The notes beneath the pieces were generated by a model. That model was given only the letters and a program-made list of their open reading frames with translations. It ran no database searches and was not told where the DNA came from. Of a stretch of DNA of 46,624 nucleotides, positions 35,216 through 43,222 are shown piece after piece. The number at the start of each line of letters is the position of its first letter. Position 1 is the stretch's first letter. Location of the stretch: NCBI GenBank assembly GCA_946182825.1, contig CAMGZH010000019.1:1-46624 (forward strand). The letters are read 5' to 3'. The DNA comes from an uncultured Lachnospiraceae bacterium (GTDB taxonomy: Bacteria > Bacillota > Clostridia > Lachnospirales > Lachnospiraceae). The translations under genes and the position numbers were made by a program.

Positions 35216-35634
35216 GCTTAGGTATCTCCTGCCAGGTGCAGGTGACATCCCGTCAGCAGCTTGACGGTGAAGAGTCAAAGACCAAGCAGACCCTCCATGG
35301 TCAGTTTTATTGCAAAGGGTCGGACCTTTATCTTTTGTATGAAGAGGGAGAAGCGGAAGGCGAACGGATCAAAAATCGTCTGACCATAAAGGGGAGAGAC
35401 CTTGTGGTGACCCGGGGCGGAGCCGTTACTTCCAGGATGGAGTTTACGCCGGGGGGCAGTTATTCTTTTAAGTATCAGACCCCCTATGGAATGTTTGATT
35501 TTCGTGCGGATACAAAGAGTCTTGCGATATCGAGAGAAAAGGATGCTTTGGAAGTGGACGTAAGCTACGATCTGTTTTCGAATGATCAGCTTGTCAGCCA
35601 TAATGAGGTTCACTGGAAGAGTGTTCCCTTATAA
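35212..35634 (+). CDS. DUF1934-family protein (YwiB-like)
   Basis: 140 residues from a GTG start that overlaps the GntR stop by four bases (GTGA), behind GGGAGG. The protein is all-beta: repeated strands such as GQFYCKGSDLYLLYEE, KGRDLVVTRGG and SRMEFTPGGSYSFKYQTPYG form a calycin-like barrel typical of the family. No signal peptide. Function of the family is unknown. Translational coupling to the regulator suggests co-expression. A hairpin at 35641 closes the ispE-gntR-DUF1934 operon. Confidence 0.85.
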   Translation: MSLGISCQVQVTSRQQLDGEESKTKQTLHGQFYCKGSDLYLLYEEGEAEGERIKNRLTIKGRDLVVTRGGAVTSRMEFTPGGSYSFKYQTPYGMFDFRADTKSLAISREKDALEVDVSYDLFSNDQLVSHNEVHWKSVPL

Positions 35635-35640
35635 GATAAA

Positions 35641-35674
35641 AACATGGGCTATCGCGTTTGCGATAGCCCATGTT
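35641..35674. terminator. Bidirectional terminator hairpin
   Basis: AACATGGGCTATCGC and its exact complement form a 15-bp stem with a GTTT loop between convergent genes. The T/A flanks are short. Confidence 0.75.
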
Positions 35675-35705
35675 TGCTGTGATCGGTTCCTAACTATCGT
35701 TCGAT

Positions 35706-36194
35706 TTACTTAAAACCACGATCAGCTCTCTGCTGCTCTAATTTACGGGCGAACCATCCTTTGATACCCTTCTTCTTCTCAGGGACCTCAAGCTTGCCGC
35801 GTATGCCGCGAACGGAACTGATGTACAGACCGGAAACCATTGCCTTGACCTCCTTGCGGACAGGAATGGTATCGAAGATAGCTCCGTCACAGATAAAGGA
35901 CATAACCTTAGGGCCAACCTTAGCCTTGACGATTGGAATCTTGGATGCCTTGGCATACCAGGGAGTCTGGCTGATGACATTGTCCGGAAGACCGGAATCC
36001 TTCATCTTCATAAGCTTCTTATCGATGATGAGCATTGTGACCTGCTGAGCAGAAGCTTTGATCTGTTCATCCTGCTCTGCCTGACGCTTCTGAGCCTTCT
36101 TACCGATGATGCCAAGGATGATGGTAATAACCAGCATGATGGCAGCAATCACAAGAAGGACGATGGTAAGTGTTGGAATTTGTGCTAAATACAT
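35706..36194 (-). CDS. Membrane-anchored hypothetical protein
   Basis: 162 residues. One strong membrane helix at about residues 8-30 is followed by a charged, probably cytosolic domain. A short coiled-coil-like stretch (KKAQKRQAEQDEQIKASAQQ) leads into it. The remainder includes VGPKVMSFICDGAIFDTIPV, with the sole cysteine, and a basic C-terminus (KGWFARKLEQQRADRG). Function not recognised. The ATG at 36194 follows GGAGG. It is divergent from the trigger-factor-like lipoprotein, with paired promoters around a 12-bp palindrome. Confidence 0.75.
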   Translation of the reverse strand: MYLAQIPTLTIVLLVIAAIMLVITIILGIIGKKAQKRQAEQDEQIKASAQQVTMLIIDKKLMKMKDSGLPDNVISQTPWYAKASKIPIVKAKVGPKVMSFICDGAIFDTIPVRKEVKAMVSGLYISSVRGIRGKLEVPEKKKGIKGWFARKLEQQRADRGFK

Positions 36195-36245
36195 ATGTGA
36201 CTTCCTCCATTATATTCCGCCTGATCCATGTCAGGCACGAAGAAA

Positions 36246-36275
36246 ATTTTAGCATACTATCAAGGTGAAAAGCAA
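36246..36275 (-). promoter_or_regulatory. Promoter of the membrane-anchored hypothetical gene
   Basis: On the minus strand TTGCTT (36275-36270), 18 bp, TAAAAT (36251-36246), with a TGC extension of the -10. Confidence 0.6.
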
Positions 36276-36287
36276 TCCCTATAGGGA
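36276..36287. promoter_or_regulatory. Palindrome between divergent promoters
   Basis: TCCCTATAGGGA, a perfect 12-bp palindrome, touches the minus-strand -35 and lies 6 bp before the plus-strand -35. It is well placed for a shared regulator, which I cannot name. Confidence 0.45.
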
Positions 36288-36293
36288 GACGGT

Positions 36294-36322
36294 TTGCAGA
36301 AAAAGCGGGGGTGTGCTATGAT
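36294..36322 (+). promoter_or_regulatory. Promoter of the trigger-factor-like lipoprotein gene
   Basis: TTGCAG (36294-36299), 17 bp, TATGAT (36317-36322), with a TGC extension of the -10. Confidence 0.75.
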
Positions 36323-36362
36323 CGAAACGTCTATTCGGCAAAGGGGCAGAAAGGATGAACAC

Positions 36363-37502
36363 ATGAAGAAAAGAGTAGTAGCCCTTCTCCTTGCAACAGC
36401 TATGGTCATGGCAGTACCGGGTTGCGGGAAAAAGGCAGATAACAACAAGAAAGACAACACAGAGGATACGGCTGCAGTAACTTACAAGGCAGCAGATTAT
36501 GTCAAGCTGGGAGAGTACAAGAATCTTTCCGTTACGTTAGACAATGATTATGCAGCGGATGATAAGGCTGTAAAGGAATACATGCAGAAGCTTTTGGATC
36601 AGGCCGGTGACGGATCTTTTTCAAAGGATGAGAGTCAGAAGACGGTGAAGAAAGACTCCATCGTCAATGTGGATTACAAGGGAATCAAGGACGGCAAGGC
36701 CTTTGAAGGTGGAACAGCAAAGGATCAGAACATTGATGTTGCCGGTAATAAGGAAGCTTCCGGAAGTACAGGTTACATCGACGGATTTACCGATGGACTG
36801 GTGGGCGCCAAGGTTGGAGAGACGGTCAGCTCAGAGGTGACATTCCCGGAGAACTATTCTTCTACGGACCTTGCAGGTAAGAGAGTAACCTTCGAGTTCA
36901 AGGTCAACTATATCTGTAAGAAGAATACCATCAGCAATGTGGATAAGGACTTTTTGAACGAGAACTTCAATGTCAATACCGTTCAGGAGTTCAAGGATTA
37001 CGCAAAGAAGAAGCTGGAATCAGAGAACAAGTCCAATAAAGAGGCTGAGATCAGAAGCAAGGTGATTGCCGCAGTAACCGAAAAGAGCAAGGTGACCTCC
37101 TTCCCAAAGGGGCTGATCGAAGAGCGTATGGATGACTATGAGAGTCAGTTTGAGGCAAGAAACCTTGCCAAGGGACAGACCCTGGAGGCATATCTCAAGA
37201 ATACCTACAATGTGACATTGGATGAGTTCCGCAAGGAGATCAAGAAGCAGGTAAAGGAGAATGTTAAGACAGAGCTGATCTTTACTGCGATTGCAGACAA
37301 GGAAGGCATCACCGTGGATGAGAAGGGATTTGAGGATTACCTGTCCAATCTGATGAAGCAGAATTCCCTTTCTACCAAGGCACAGCTGTATAAGCTTTAC
37401 GGACCGAGCCAGAAGCTCGGCAAGGCATACCTTAGGATCATCTATATCTGCAACAAGGCAGTAGATCTCTGCGTTGAGAACGTCAAGGTAGCCACCAAGT
37501 AA
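36363..37502 (+). CDS. Exported trigger-factor-like peptidyl-prolyl isomerase lipoprotein
   Basis: 379 residues from the ATG at 36363 behind AAAGGA; an earlier in-frame start would run into the promoter. A lipoprotein signal peptide is clear: MKKRVVALLLATAMVMAVPG followed by Cys21. After a charged linker come an FKBP-type isomerase domain (about 96-185: VNVDYKGIKDGKAFEGG, YIDGFTDGLVGAKVGE, VTFPENY) and a long helical C-terminal domain like the chaperone arms of trigger factor. The N-terminal ribosome-binding domain of true trigger factor is absent. It should be anchored outside the membrane and help fold exported proteins, as PrsA does. secDF lies in the same direction 1.8 kb downstream. Confidence 0.87.
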   Translation: MKKRVVALLLATAMVMAVPGCGKKADNNKKDNTEDTAAVTYKAADYVKLGEYKNLSVTLDNDYAADDKAVKEYMQKLLDQAGDGSFSKDESQKTVKKDSIVNVDYKGIKDGKAFEGGTAKDQNIDVAGNKEASGSTGYIDGFTDGLVGAKVGETVSSEVTFPENYSSTDLAGKRVTFEFKVNYICKKNTISNVDKDFLNENFNVNTVQEFKDYAKKKLESENKSNKEAEIRSKVIAAVTEKSKVTSFPKGLIEERMDDYESQFEARNLAKGQTLEAYLKNTYNVTLDEFRKEIKKQVKENVKTELIFTAIADKEGITVDEKGFEDYLSNLMKQNSLSTKAQLYKLYGPSQKLGKAYLRIIYICNKAVDLCVENVKVATK

Positions 37503-37529
37503 AAATAACTTTTTATTTAAGGGAAAGTG

Positions 37530-37538
37530 TGCTATAAT
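37530..37538 (+). promoter_or_regulatory. Extended -10 promoter of scfA
   Basis: TGCTATAAT, a consensus extended -10; a TTTTTA hexamer sits 17 bp upstream. The start codon of scfA is about 58 bp downstream of the predicted transcript start. Confidence 0.7.
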
Positions 37539-37602
37539 TTTACAGCAATTGTGAAAATAACCCGTAAAAGGTATAAGCAAACATAGAGAAAGGAGTACGA
37601 AC

Positions 37603-37746
37603 ATGAAACACGTACAGACATTGAACGAGAAGAGACTTCAGAACACAGTTAAGAAGGGTGGCTGCGGTGAGTGCCAGACTTCTTGCCAGTCTGCCTGCAA
37701 GACAAGCTGCACAGTAGGTAACCAGACCTGCGAGCATGCAAAGTAA
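37603..37746 (+). CDS. scfA: SCIFF ranthipeptide precursor
   Basis: A 47-residue peptide gene, too short for ordinary gene finders, starting ATG behind AAAGGAG. It begins MKHVQTLNEKRLQNTVKKGG and then carries six cysteines at 21, 24, 28, 32, 36 and 43, matching the 'six cysteines in forty-five residues' family almost universal in Clostridia. In the studied homologue the radical-SAM partner joins Cys32 to Thr37; this peptide has both Cys32 and Thr37. The maturase scfB is the next gene. The mature peptide's role is not established. A hairpin without a T-run separates it from scfB. Confidence 0.97.
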   Translation: MKHVQTLNEKRLQNTVKKGGCGECQTSCQSACKTSCTVGNQTCEHAK

Positions 37747-37760
37747 TTGACTTGATGATT

Positions 37761-37804
37761 GCACAAAGCGGGCCGAACGCTTCTTAGCGTTCGGTCATTT
37801 GTGC
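37761..37804 (+). other. Hairpin between scfA and scfB without T-run
   Basis: CCGAACGCT pairs with AGCGTTCGG around a TCTT loop, and outer arms GCACAAA and TTTGTGC also pair. The lack of a T-run argues against a full terminator. It could protect the 3' end of a processed scfA RNA, keeping peptide mRNA above maturase mRNA. Confidence 0.75.
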
Positions 37805-37845
37805 GTTATGAAGAGTCTTGATTTTTTAGTAATGAGGTTATTAGT

Positions 37846-39234
37846 TTGATTCATCAGTATAAAAACAACGGTTATAACATTGTTTTGGACGTTAACTCCG
37901 GAGCGATCCATGTAGTGGATGATGTTACATACGACATGATCGCAGAGTATGAGAATACTGCCATGGAGCAGGTGATCGAGAATGCTGCAGCGAAGTATCC
38001 GAAGATTCCGAGAGACGAGATCCGTGAGGCGTATGACGAGATCACATCCCTTAAGGAAGAGGGTGCACTTTTTACTCCGGATGAGTATGAGGGCAGGGTG
38101 ATCGATTACACCAAGCGTCCTACTGTAATTAAGGCCATGTGTCTGAATGTAGCTCATGCATGTAACCTTTCCTGCAAGTACTGTTTTGCGGATGAGGGTC
38201 TTTACTTCGGCAAGAAGGCAGAGCTTATGAGCTTTGAGGTTGGTAAAAAGGCGCTGGATTTTCTGATTGCATCATCCGGCAACCGTGTCAACCTTGAGGT
38301 GGATTTCTTTGGCGGAGAGCCAACACTTAACTTTGATGTTGTAAAGGAATTGGTGGCCTACGGTCGTTCCAGGGAAGAGGAATCCGGTAAGAAGTTCCGC
38401 TTCACATTTACAACAAACGGTGTTCTTTTAAACGACGATATCATGGAATTTGCCAATAAGGAGATGGATAATGTGGTCCTTTCCATTGACGGCCGCAAAG
38501 AGATCCATGATATGATGCGTCCGCGTCATGACGGTGGTCCGACTTACGACACCATCGTTCCAAAGTATCAGAAGTTTGCGAAGATGCGCGAAGAGGCCGG
38601 TAAGCAGTATTACGTTCGTGGAACCTATACCCGCAACAATCTGGATTTTGCAAAGGATATCCTTCATATGGCAGATCTTGGATTCCATGAGATCTCCATT
38701 GAGCCGGTGGTAGCTCCTCCGGAAGAGGATTATGCTCTTAAGACAGAAGATATTCCGGTACTGGAAGAGCAGTATGATGTGTTGGCAAAGGAAATGGTAG
38801 CGCGCTATAAGACCGATAAGGAATTTACCTTCTTCCACTTTATGATCGATTTAGAGGGCGGCCCCTGTGTCTACAAGCGTCTGTCCGGATGTGGTTCAGG
38901 AACGGAGTATGTTTCTGTTATTCCCAACGGTGACATTTTCCCGTGTCATCAGTTCGTCGGTAAGCCGGATTTCAAGATCGGTAATGTTTTCACCGGAATC
39001 GACAGAGAGGATATCGTTACGGAGTTTAAGGGATGTAACGTATATACCCGTGAGAAATGCAGAAGCTGTTTCGCAAAGTTCTATTGCAGCGGTGGCTGTT
39101 CAGCCAATGCTTACAACTTCACAGGCAATGTTCGAGGTGTTTATGACGTTGGCTGTGCATTAGAGAAAAAGCGGGTAGAGTGTGCTATTATGATCAAGGC
39201 TGCCCAGGCGGCAAAGGATGCACAGGAAGCATAA
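37846..39234 (+). CDS. scfB: SCIFF radical-SAM maturase
   Basis: 462 residues from a TTG start behind GAGG; no in-frame ATG precedes it, and the frame start MIHQYKNNGYNIVLDVNSG matches how the family begins. Residues 1-95 look like a peptide-recognition domain (MIHQYK to EGALF). The radical-SAM cluster is CNLSCKYC (Cys106, Cys110, Cys113). The C-terminal SPASM region has many cysteines, including CHQF, CRSCFAKFYCSGGC and GCALEKKRVEC, for two more iron-sulfur clusters. It forms thioether links in the ScfA peptide. The weak start and upstream hairpin suggest low maturase output relative to peptide. secDF follows after 73 bp without an obvious terminator. Confidence 0.97.
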   Translation: MIHQYKNNGYNIVLDVNSGAIHVVDDVTYDMIAEYENTAMEQVIENAAAKYPKIPRDEIREAYDEITSLKEEGALFTPDEYEGRVIDYTKRPTVIKAMCLNVAHACNLSCKYCFADEGLYFGKKAELMSFEVGKKALDFLIASSGNRVNLEVDFFGGEPTLNFDVVKELVAYGRSREEESGKKFRFTFTTNGVLLNDDIMEFANKEMDNVVLSIDGRKEIHDMMRPRHDGGPTYDTIVPKYQKFAKMREEAGKQYYVRGTYTRNNLDFAKDILHMADLGFHEISIEPVVAPPEEDYALKTEDIPVLEEQYDVLAKEMVARYKTDKEFTFFHFMIDLEGGPCVYKRLSGCGSGTEYVSVIPNGDIFPCHQFVGKPDFKIGNVFTGIDREDIVTEFKGCNVYTREKCRSCFAKFYCSGGCSANAYNFTGNVRGVYDVGCALEKKRVECAIMIKAAQAAKDAQEA

Positions 39235-39307
39235 GATATAAGAATAATCTCCTGGCAAGGGCCCGGGGTTATAAATATATAAAAAAACGAAACGGAGTGT
39301 AAACCAA

Positions 39308-41677
39308 ATGAAAAGTAAGAACAAAGGAAAGTCAATTGCAGTTCTTGCGCTGTTCCTGGTGATCGCAGTTCTTCTTGGCTATTTTGCTAGCCTCGTTGTT
39401 CGCGATACATTAAAGGATGGCAAGAACGGACTGAAGCTTGGTCTTGATCTGGCCGGTGGTGCTTCCATCGTATATCAGATTGAGGGCGACGCCACAAAGG
39501 AGCAGATTCAGGATACCATCATGAAGCTGCAGAAGCGAATTGAGAATGACCTGGGCAATGAGTCCAATACCACAGAGGCAAGTGTGTACCAGATGGGAGA
39601 TGACCGTATCGCGGTTGAGATCCCTGGTGTTAAGGATGCCAATGCAATCCTTGAGGAACTGGGTACACCGGGTGATCTGTATTTCATCAAGCATTATGCT
39701 TCTGATGGTAAGACAGAGAACTACTCTTTTGATCAGAAGACCGGTAACTATGCCCTTGCTAAGGGTGTGACCATTGAGTCCTTACAGAAGGACGGTTCCA
39801 TTGTCTTAGACGGTTCACAGGTAAGCAGTGCTGAGGCTGTATATCAGGAGGATCAGAGAACAAAGAACAAGGAGCCGGTTGTATCTATTTCTCTCAATAA
39901 GAAGGGAACCAAGGCTTTTGCAGAGGCTACCAAAGAAGCATACGAGAAGGGTAATGACACCATCGGTATCTACTACGACGGCAAGTTCGTATCCGTTCCA
40001 TCCGTAGAGAATGAAATCAAAGACGGAAGCGCTGTGATCAACGGACATAAGGATATCGAAGAGGCAAAGGATCTTGCATCCTATATCCGTATCGGTGGTC
40101 TTGACTTAAAGCTTAAGGAGGTTAAGTCTCAGGTCGTTGGTGCAACTCTTGGATCCAACGCTTTAGCAACCTCTCTTAAGGCTGCTGCCATCGGTATTGC
40201 ACTTGTTATGGTCTTCATGATCATTGCATACCTGTTCCCGGGCTGCATGGCTGCTCTGGCACTTGTTTTATACACAGAGCTGATCCTTTCTATCATACAG
40301 GTGTTTGGAATCACTCTGACACTTCCGGGTATTGCCGGAATCATCTTAAGTATCGGTATGGCGGTTGATGCCAATGTTATTATTTTCTCTCGTATCAAGG
40401 AAGAGATCGCCGGAGGCAAGAGTACAAGAGTTGCTATCGATAACGGATTCCATAAGGCTTTATCCGCTATCATTGATGGTAATATCACAACGTTGATCGT
40501 AGCTGTTGTACTTGGTGTGATCGGAACCGGTACGGTTAAGGGATTCGCTATTACACTTGGACTTGGTACTCTCCTGTCCATGTTTACAGCACTGTTCGTA
40601 ACCCGAACATTACTGAATGCATTCTATAACTTAGGATGTCAGGATGCGAAGATCTATGGTCATGAGTGGAAGGTAAAGCCTTTCCAGTTTATCCAGAAGA
40701 AGACGATCTTCTTTGTGATCTCACTGGTTATTATTGCTGCGGGAATCGTCGGAATGGTTTCCGGTGTTGCCAAGAACGGTAAGGCTTTAAACTATGATCT
40801 TGAGTTCTCAGGCGGAACATCTACAACTGTGAACTTCAAGGAGAACTATTCCATGAAGGATCTTGACGCAAAGGTTGTTCCTGTTGTTGCCAAGATCACA
40901 GGGGATAACAATATTCAGAACCAGAAGGTAACCGGTTCCAACTCTGTTATCATTAAGACCCGTGTTCTGGATCTTTCCGAGCGTGAGGCTTTAAATGCTG
41001 CATTAGAGGATAAGTTCGGTGTGAAGGAGAAGGATATTACTTCTGAGAATATCAGCTCCACCATCTCAGGTGAGATGCGTCGTACCTCTATGGTTGCTGT
41101 TATTGTGGCAGTATGCTTTATCCTGATGTATATCTGGATCCGTTTCCGTGATTTCAGATTTGGTACAAGTGCTGTCCTTGCACTGATCCATGATGTACTG
41201 GTGACCCTTGCTGTATATTCCGTATTCCGTGTTTCTGTTGGTTCTGCATTCGTGGCTTGTATCCTTACCATCATCGGATACTCCATCAACGATACCATCG
41301 TCGTATTCGACCGTATCCGTGAGAACCTTCACGAACTGTCCAAGATCGACAAGGATTCTCTTGCTGAACTTGCTAACCGTTCTGTAACACAGACAGTGAC
41401 ACGTTCCCTGAGTACGTCCTTTACAACAGCCCTTACCGTATTAATGCTCCTGATCCTGGGTGTATCCTCCATTCGTGAGTTTGCATTCCCACTTCTGATC
41501 GGTGTTGTATGCGGTACCTATTCTTCTATCTTCATCGCTACTCCACTTTGGTGGATTGCTCGTGTATATCTGAAGAGCAAGAAGGCTATGAACGAGAAGA
41601 AGCAGGGCCCTAAGTCTGCAAAGAAAAAGGCAAGAGCTGCTCGAGCAACAAAAGAAAATCAGGGAATTGTAGTATAG
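39308..41677 (+). CDS. secDF: Fused SecD-SecF protein translocase subunit
   Basis: 789 residues with about 12 membrane helices in two six-helix sets. The SecD half has GLDLAGGASIVYQIEG near the first helix and GMAVDANVIIFSRIKEE. The SecF half has the LEFSGGT start, SINDTIVVFDRIREN and SLSTSFTTALTVL. The SecD external head is short compared with Gram-negative proteins. A lysine/arginine-rich tail ends the protein. It uses the proton gradient to help SecYEG move proteins out of the cell. GGAG precedes the start. It lies after scfB, a placement often seen in Clostridia as I recall. Confidence 0.96.
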   Translation: MKSKNKGKSIAVLALFLVIAVLLGYFASLVVRDTLKDGKNGLKLGLDLAGGASIVYQIEGDATKEQIQDTIMKLQKRIENDLGNESNTTEASVYQMGDDRIAVEIPGVKDANAILEELGTPGDLYFIKHYASDGKTENYSFDQKTGNYALAKGVTIESLQKDGSIVLDGSQVSSAEAVYQEDQRTKNKEPVVSISLNKKGTKAFAEATKEAYEKGNDTIGIYYDGKFVSVPSVENEIKDGSAVINGHKDIEEAKDLASYIRIGGLDLKLKEVKSQVVGATLGSNALATSLKAAAIGIALVMVFMIIAYLFPGCMAALALVLYTELILSIIQVFGITLTLPGIAGIILSIGMAVDANVIIFSRIKEEIAGGKSTRVAIDNGFHKALSAIIDGNITTLIVAVVLGVIGTGTVKGFAITLGLGTLLSMFTALFVTRTLLNAFYNLGCQDAKIYGHEWKVKPFQFIQKKTIFFVISLVIIAAGIVGMVSGVAKNGKALNYDLEFSGGTSTTVNFKENYSMKDLDAKVVPVVAKITGDNNIQNQKVTGSNSVIIKTRVLDLSEREALNAALEDKFGVKEKDITSENISSTISGEMRRTSMVAVIVAVCFILMYIWIRFRDFRFGTSAVLALIHDVLVTLAVYSVFRVSVGSAFVACILTIIGYSINDTIVVFDRIRENLHELSKIDKDSLAELANRSVTQTVTRSLSTSFTTALTVLMLLILGVSSIREFAFPLLIGVVCGTYSSIFIATPLWWIARVYLKSKKAMNEKKQGPKSAKKKARAARATKENQGIVV

Positions 41678-41700
41678 TCAACCCCTGACATAAAAGATTC

Positions 41701-41739
41701 AAAGGATTGGAAACATTTGCGTTTCCGATCCTTTTTTTT
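41701..41739 (+). terminator. Terminator of secDF
   Basis: AAAGGATTGGAAAC pairs with GTTTCCGATCCTTT (one G-U pair) across a 6-nt loop, followed by eight T residues. Confidence 0.93.
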
Positions 41740-41748
41740 AAATCGTCG

Positions 41749-41805
41749 TAGACAATTTTTATATAAAGATGCTAGAATGAGTGAGGTGCGTCACTGCGGT
41801 GATGC
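41749..41805 (+). promoter_or_regulatory. Promoter and leader hairpin of glyA
   Basis: TAGACA (41749-41754), 18 bp, TAGAAT (41773-41778) with a TGC extension. In the leader GCGTCAC pairs with GTGATGC around a TGCG loop. The leader is too short for a glycine riboswitch. Confidence 0.6.
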
Positions 41806-41847
41806 AGAAGAGAAAAGAACAACACAATATTTGACAGGAGGAAATCT

Positions 41848-43098
41848 ATGTATTCCATCGAAGACATCCAGAAGGTAGATGCAGAAGTGGCAAGTGCCAT
41901 CGTTGACGAGTTTAACCGTCAGTCCGAGCACATTGAGCTGATCGCTTCTGAGAACTGGGTCAGCCCGGCTGTTATGAGCGCAATGGGTTCTGTTCTCACC
42001 AACAAGTATGCGGAGGGATATCCGGGGAAGCGTTACTATGGTGGCTGCGAGATCGTAGACGTTGTAGAGGATCTTGCAAGAAACCGTGCGAAGGAGCTTT
42101 TTGGTTGTGAATATGTAAATGTTCAGCCTCATTCCGGTGCCCAGGCGAATATGGCAGTTCAGTTCGCTGTATGTGAGCCGGGAGACACCATTATGGGTAT
42201 GAGCCTTGATCACGGCGGACATCTGACACATGGTTCACCGGTGAATTTCTCCGGTAAGTATTTCAATATCGTTCCATATGGTGTCAATGATCAGGGATTC
42301 ATCGACTATGACAATGTTCTTGCCATTGCCAAGGAGTGCAAGCCGAAGATGATCATTGCAGGTGCATCTGCCTATGCACGTAAGATCGATTTCAAGAAGT
42401 TTAGAGAGATCGCCGATGAGGTGGGGGCTGTTCTTATGGTGGATATGGCTCACATTGCAGGTCTTGTTGCCGGTGGTTATCATGAGAGCCCGGTTCCATA
42501 CGCAGATATTGTGACAACAACAACGCATAAGACCCTTCGCGGACCTCGTGGTGGAATCATTATGTCCACAGCAGAAGCGAATGAGAAGTATAACTTCAAT
42601 AAGGCTGTTTTCCCGGGTATCCAGGGTGGACCTCTGATGCACGTGATCGCAGGTAAGGCAGTCTGCTTCAAGGAAGCTCTTTCACCTGAGTTCAAGGCTT
42701 ATGCGAAGAATATCGTGGATAACGCCCAGGCTCTTGCCAATGGACTTTTAAGCCGTGATATTGATATTGTTTCCGGTGGAACAGACAACCACCTTATGTT
42801 GGTGGATCTGGTTCGTCGCCAGTTGACCGGTAAGGAAGTGGAGAAGCTTTTGGATGCTGCTCATATTACAGCCAATAAGAATACGGTTCCAAATGATCCG
42901 AAGAGCCCGTTTGTAACTTCCGGTATCCGCCTGGGAACACCGGCAGCTACATCAAGAGGCCTTGTGGCAGAGGACTTCGATCAGGTGGCAGAGGCTATTG
43001 CTACCGTAATTAAGGAAGGTGAGGCAGGCGTTCCGAAGGCACAGGCCATCATCAAGGGACTGACCGACAAGTATCCACTGCCGGGAAAGTTTTTCTAA
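41848..43098 (+). CDS. glyA: Serine hydroxymethyltransferase
   Basis: 416 residues, normal length. [19 protein letters not shown] near the N-terminus, the PLP-binding [11 protein letters not shown] with the cofactor lysine at Lys228, and HLMLVDL are signatures. It converts serine plus tetrahydrofolate to glycine plus 5,10-methylene-tetrahydrofolate, supplying one-carbon units. Start follows AGGAGG. Codon use points to strong expression. It has its own promoter and a terminator at 43162, and is followed by serS, another serine-related gene. Confidence 0.98.
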   Translation: MYSIEDIQKVDAEVASAIVDEFNRQSEHIELIASENWVSPAVMSAMGSVLTNKYAEGYPGKRYYGGCEIVDVVEDLARNRAKELFGCEYVNVQPHSGAQANMAVQFAVCEPGDTIMGMSLDHGGHLTHGSPVNFSGKYFNIVPYGVNDQGFIDYDNVLAIAKECKPKMIIAGASAYARKIDFKKFREIADEVGAVLMVDMAHIAGLVAGGYHESPVPYADIVTTTTHKTLRGPRGGIIMSTAEANEKYNFNKAVFPGIQGGPLMHVIAGKAVCFKEALSPEFKAYAKNIVDNAQALANGLLSRDIDIVSGGTDNHLMLVDLVRRQLTGKEVEKLLDAAHITANKNTVPNDPKSPFVTSGIRLGTPAATSRGLVAEDFDQVAEAIATVIKEGEAGVPKAQAIIKGLTDKYPLPGKFF

Positions 43099-43130
43099 GA
43101 AGAATTAACACGAACCGGGCAAGGTAATTC

Positions 43131-43159
43131 TTGCCAGATTCCATAAATAGTCATACAAT
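43131..43159 (+). promoter_or_regulatory. Promoter of serS
   Basis: TTGCCA (43131-43136), 17 bp, TACAAT (43154-43159). The predicted start, near 43166, falls in the left arm of the glyA terminator, so serS RNAs should lack the complete hairpin. Confidence 0.55.
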
Positions 43160-43161
43160 AG

Positions 43162-43193
43162 ATAGCGATGGGCTTTTGGCCTGTCGCTATTTT
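43162..43193 (+). terminator. Terminator of glyA
   Basis: ATAGCGATGGGC pairs with GCCTGTCGCTAT (two G-U pairs) across a 5-nt loop, followed by TTTT. Confidence 0.8.
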
Positions 43194-43222
43194 AACCTAT
43201 AAAGGATCATCAGGAGGACGTT

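Noticed and set aside
37561-37602. Additional small peptide gene before scfA
   Set aside because: No start codon with a ribosome site other than that of scfA itself.
41740-41847. Glycine riboswitch upstream of glyA
   Set aside because: Only about 65 nt of leader with one small hairpin; too small for a glycine aptamer.
43099-43222. T-box leader for serS
   Set aside because: The gap is too short and contains the glyA terminator and a promoter; no specifier-loop or T-box consensus is visible.
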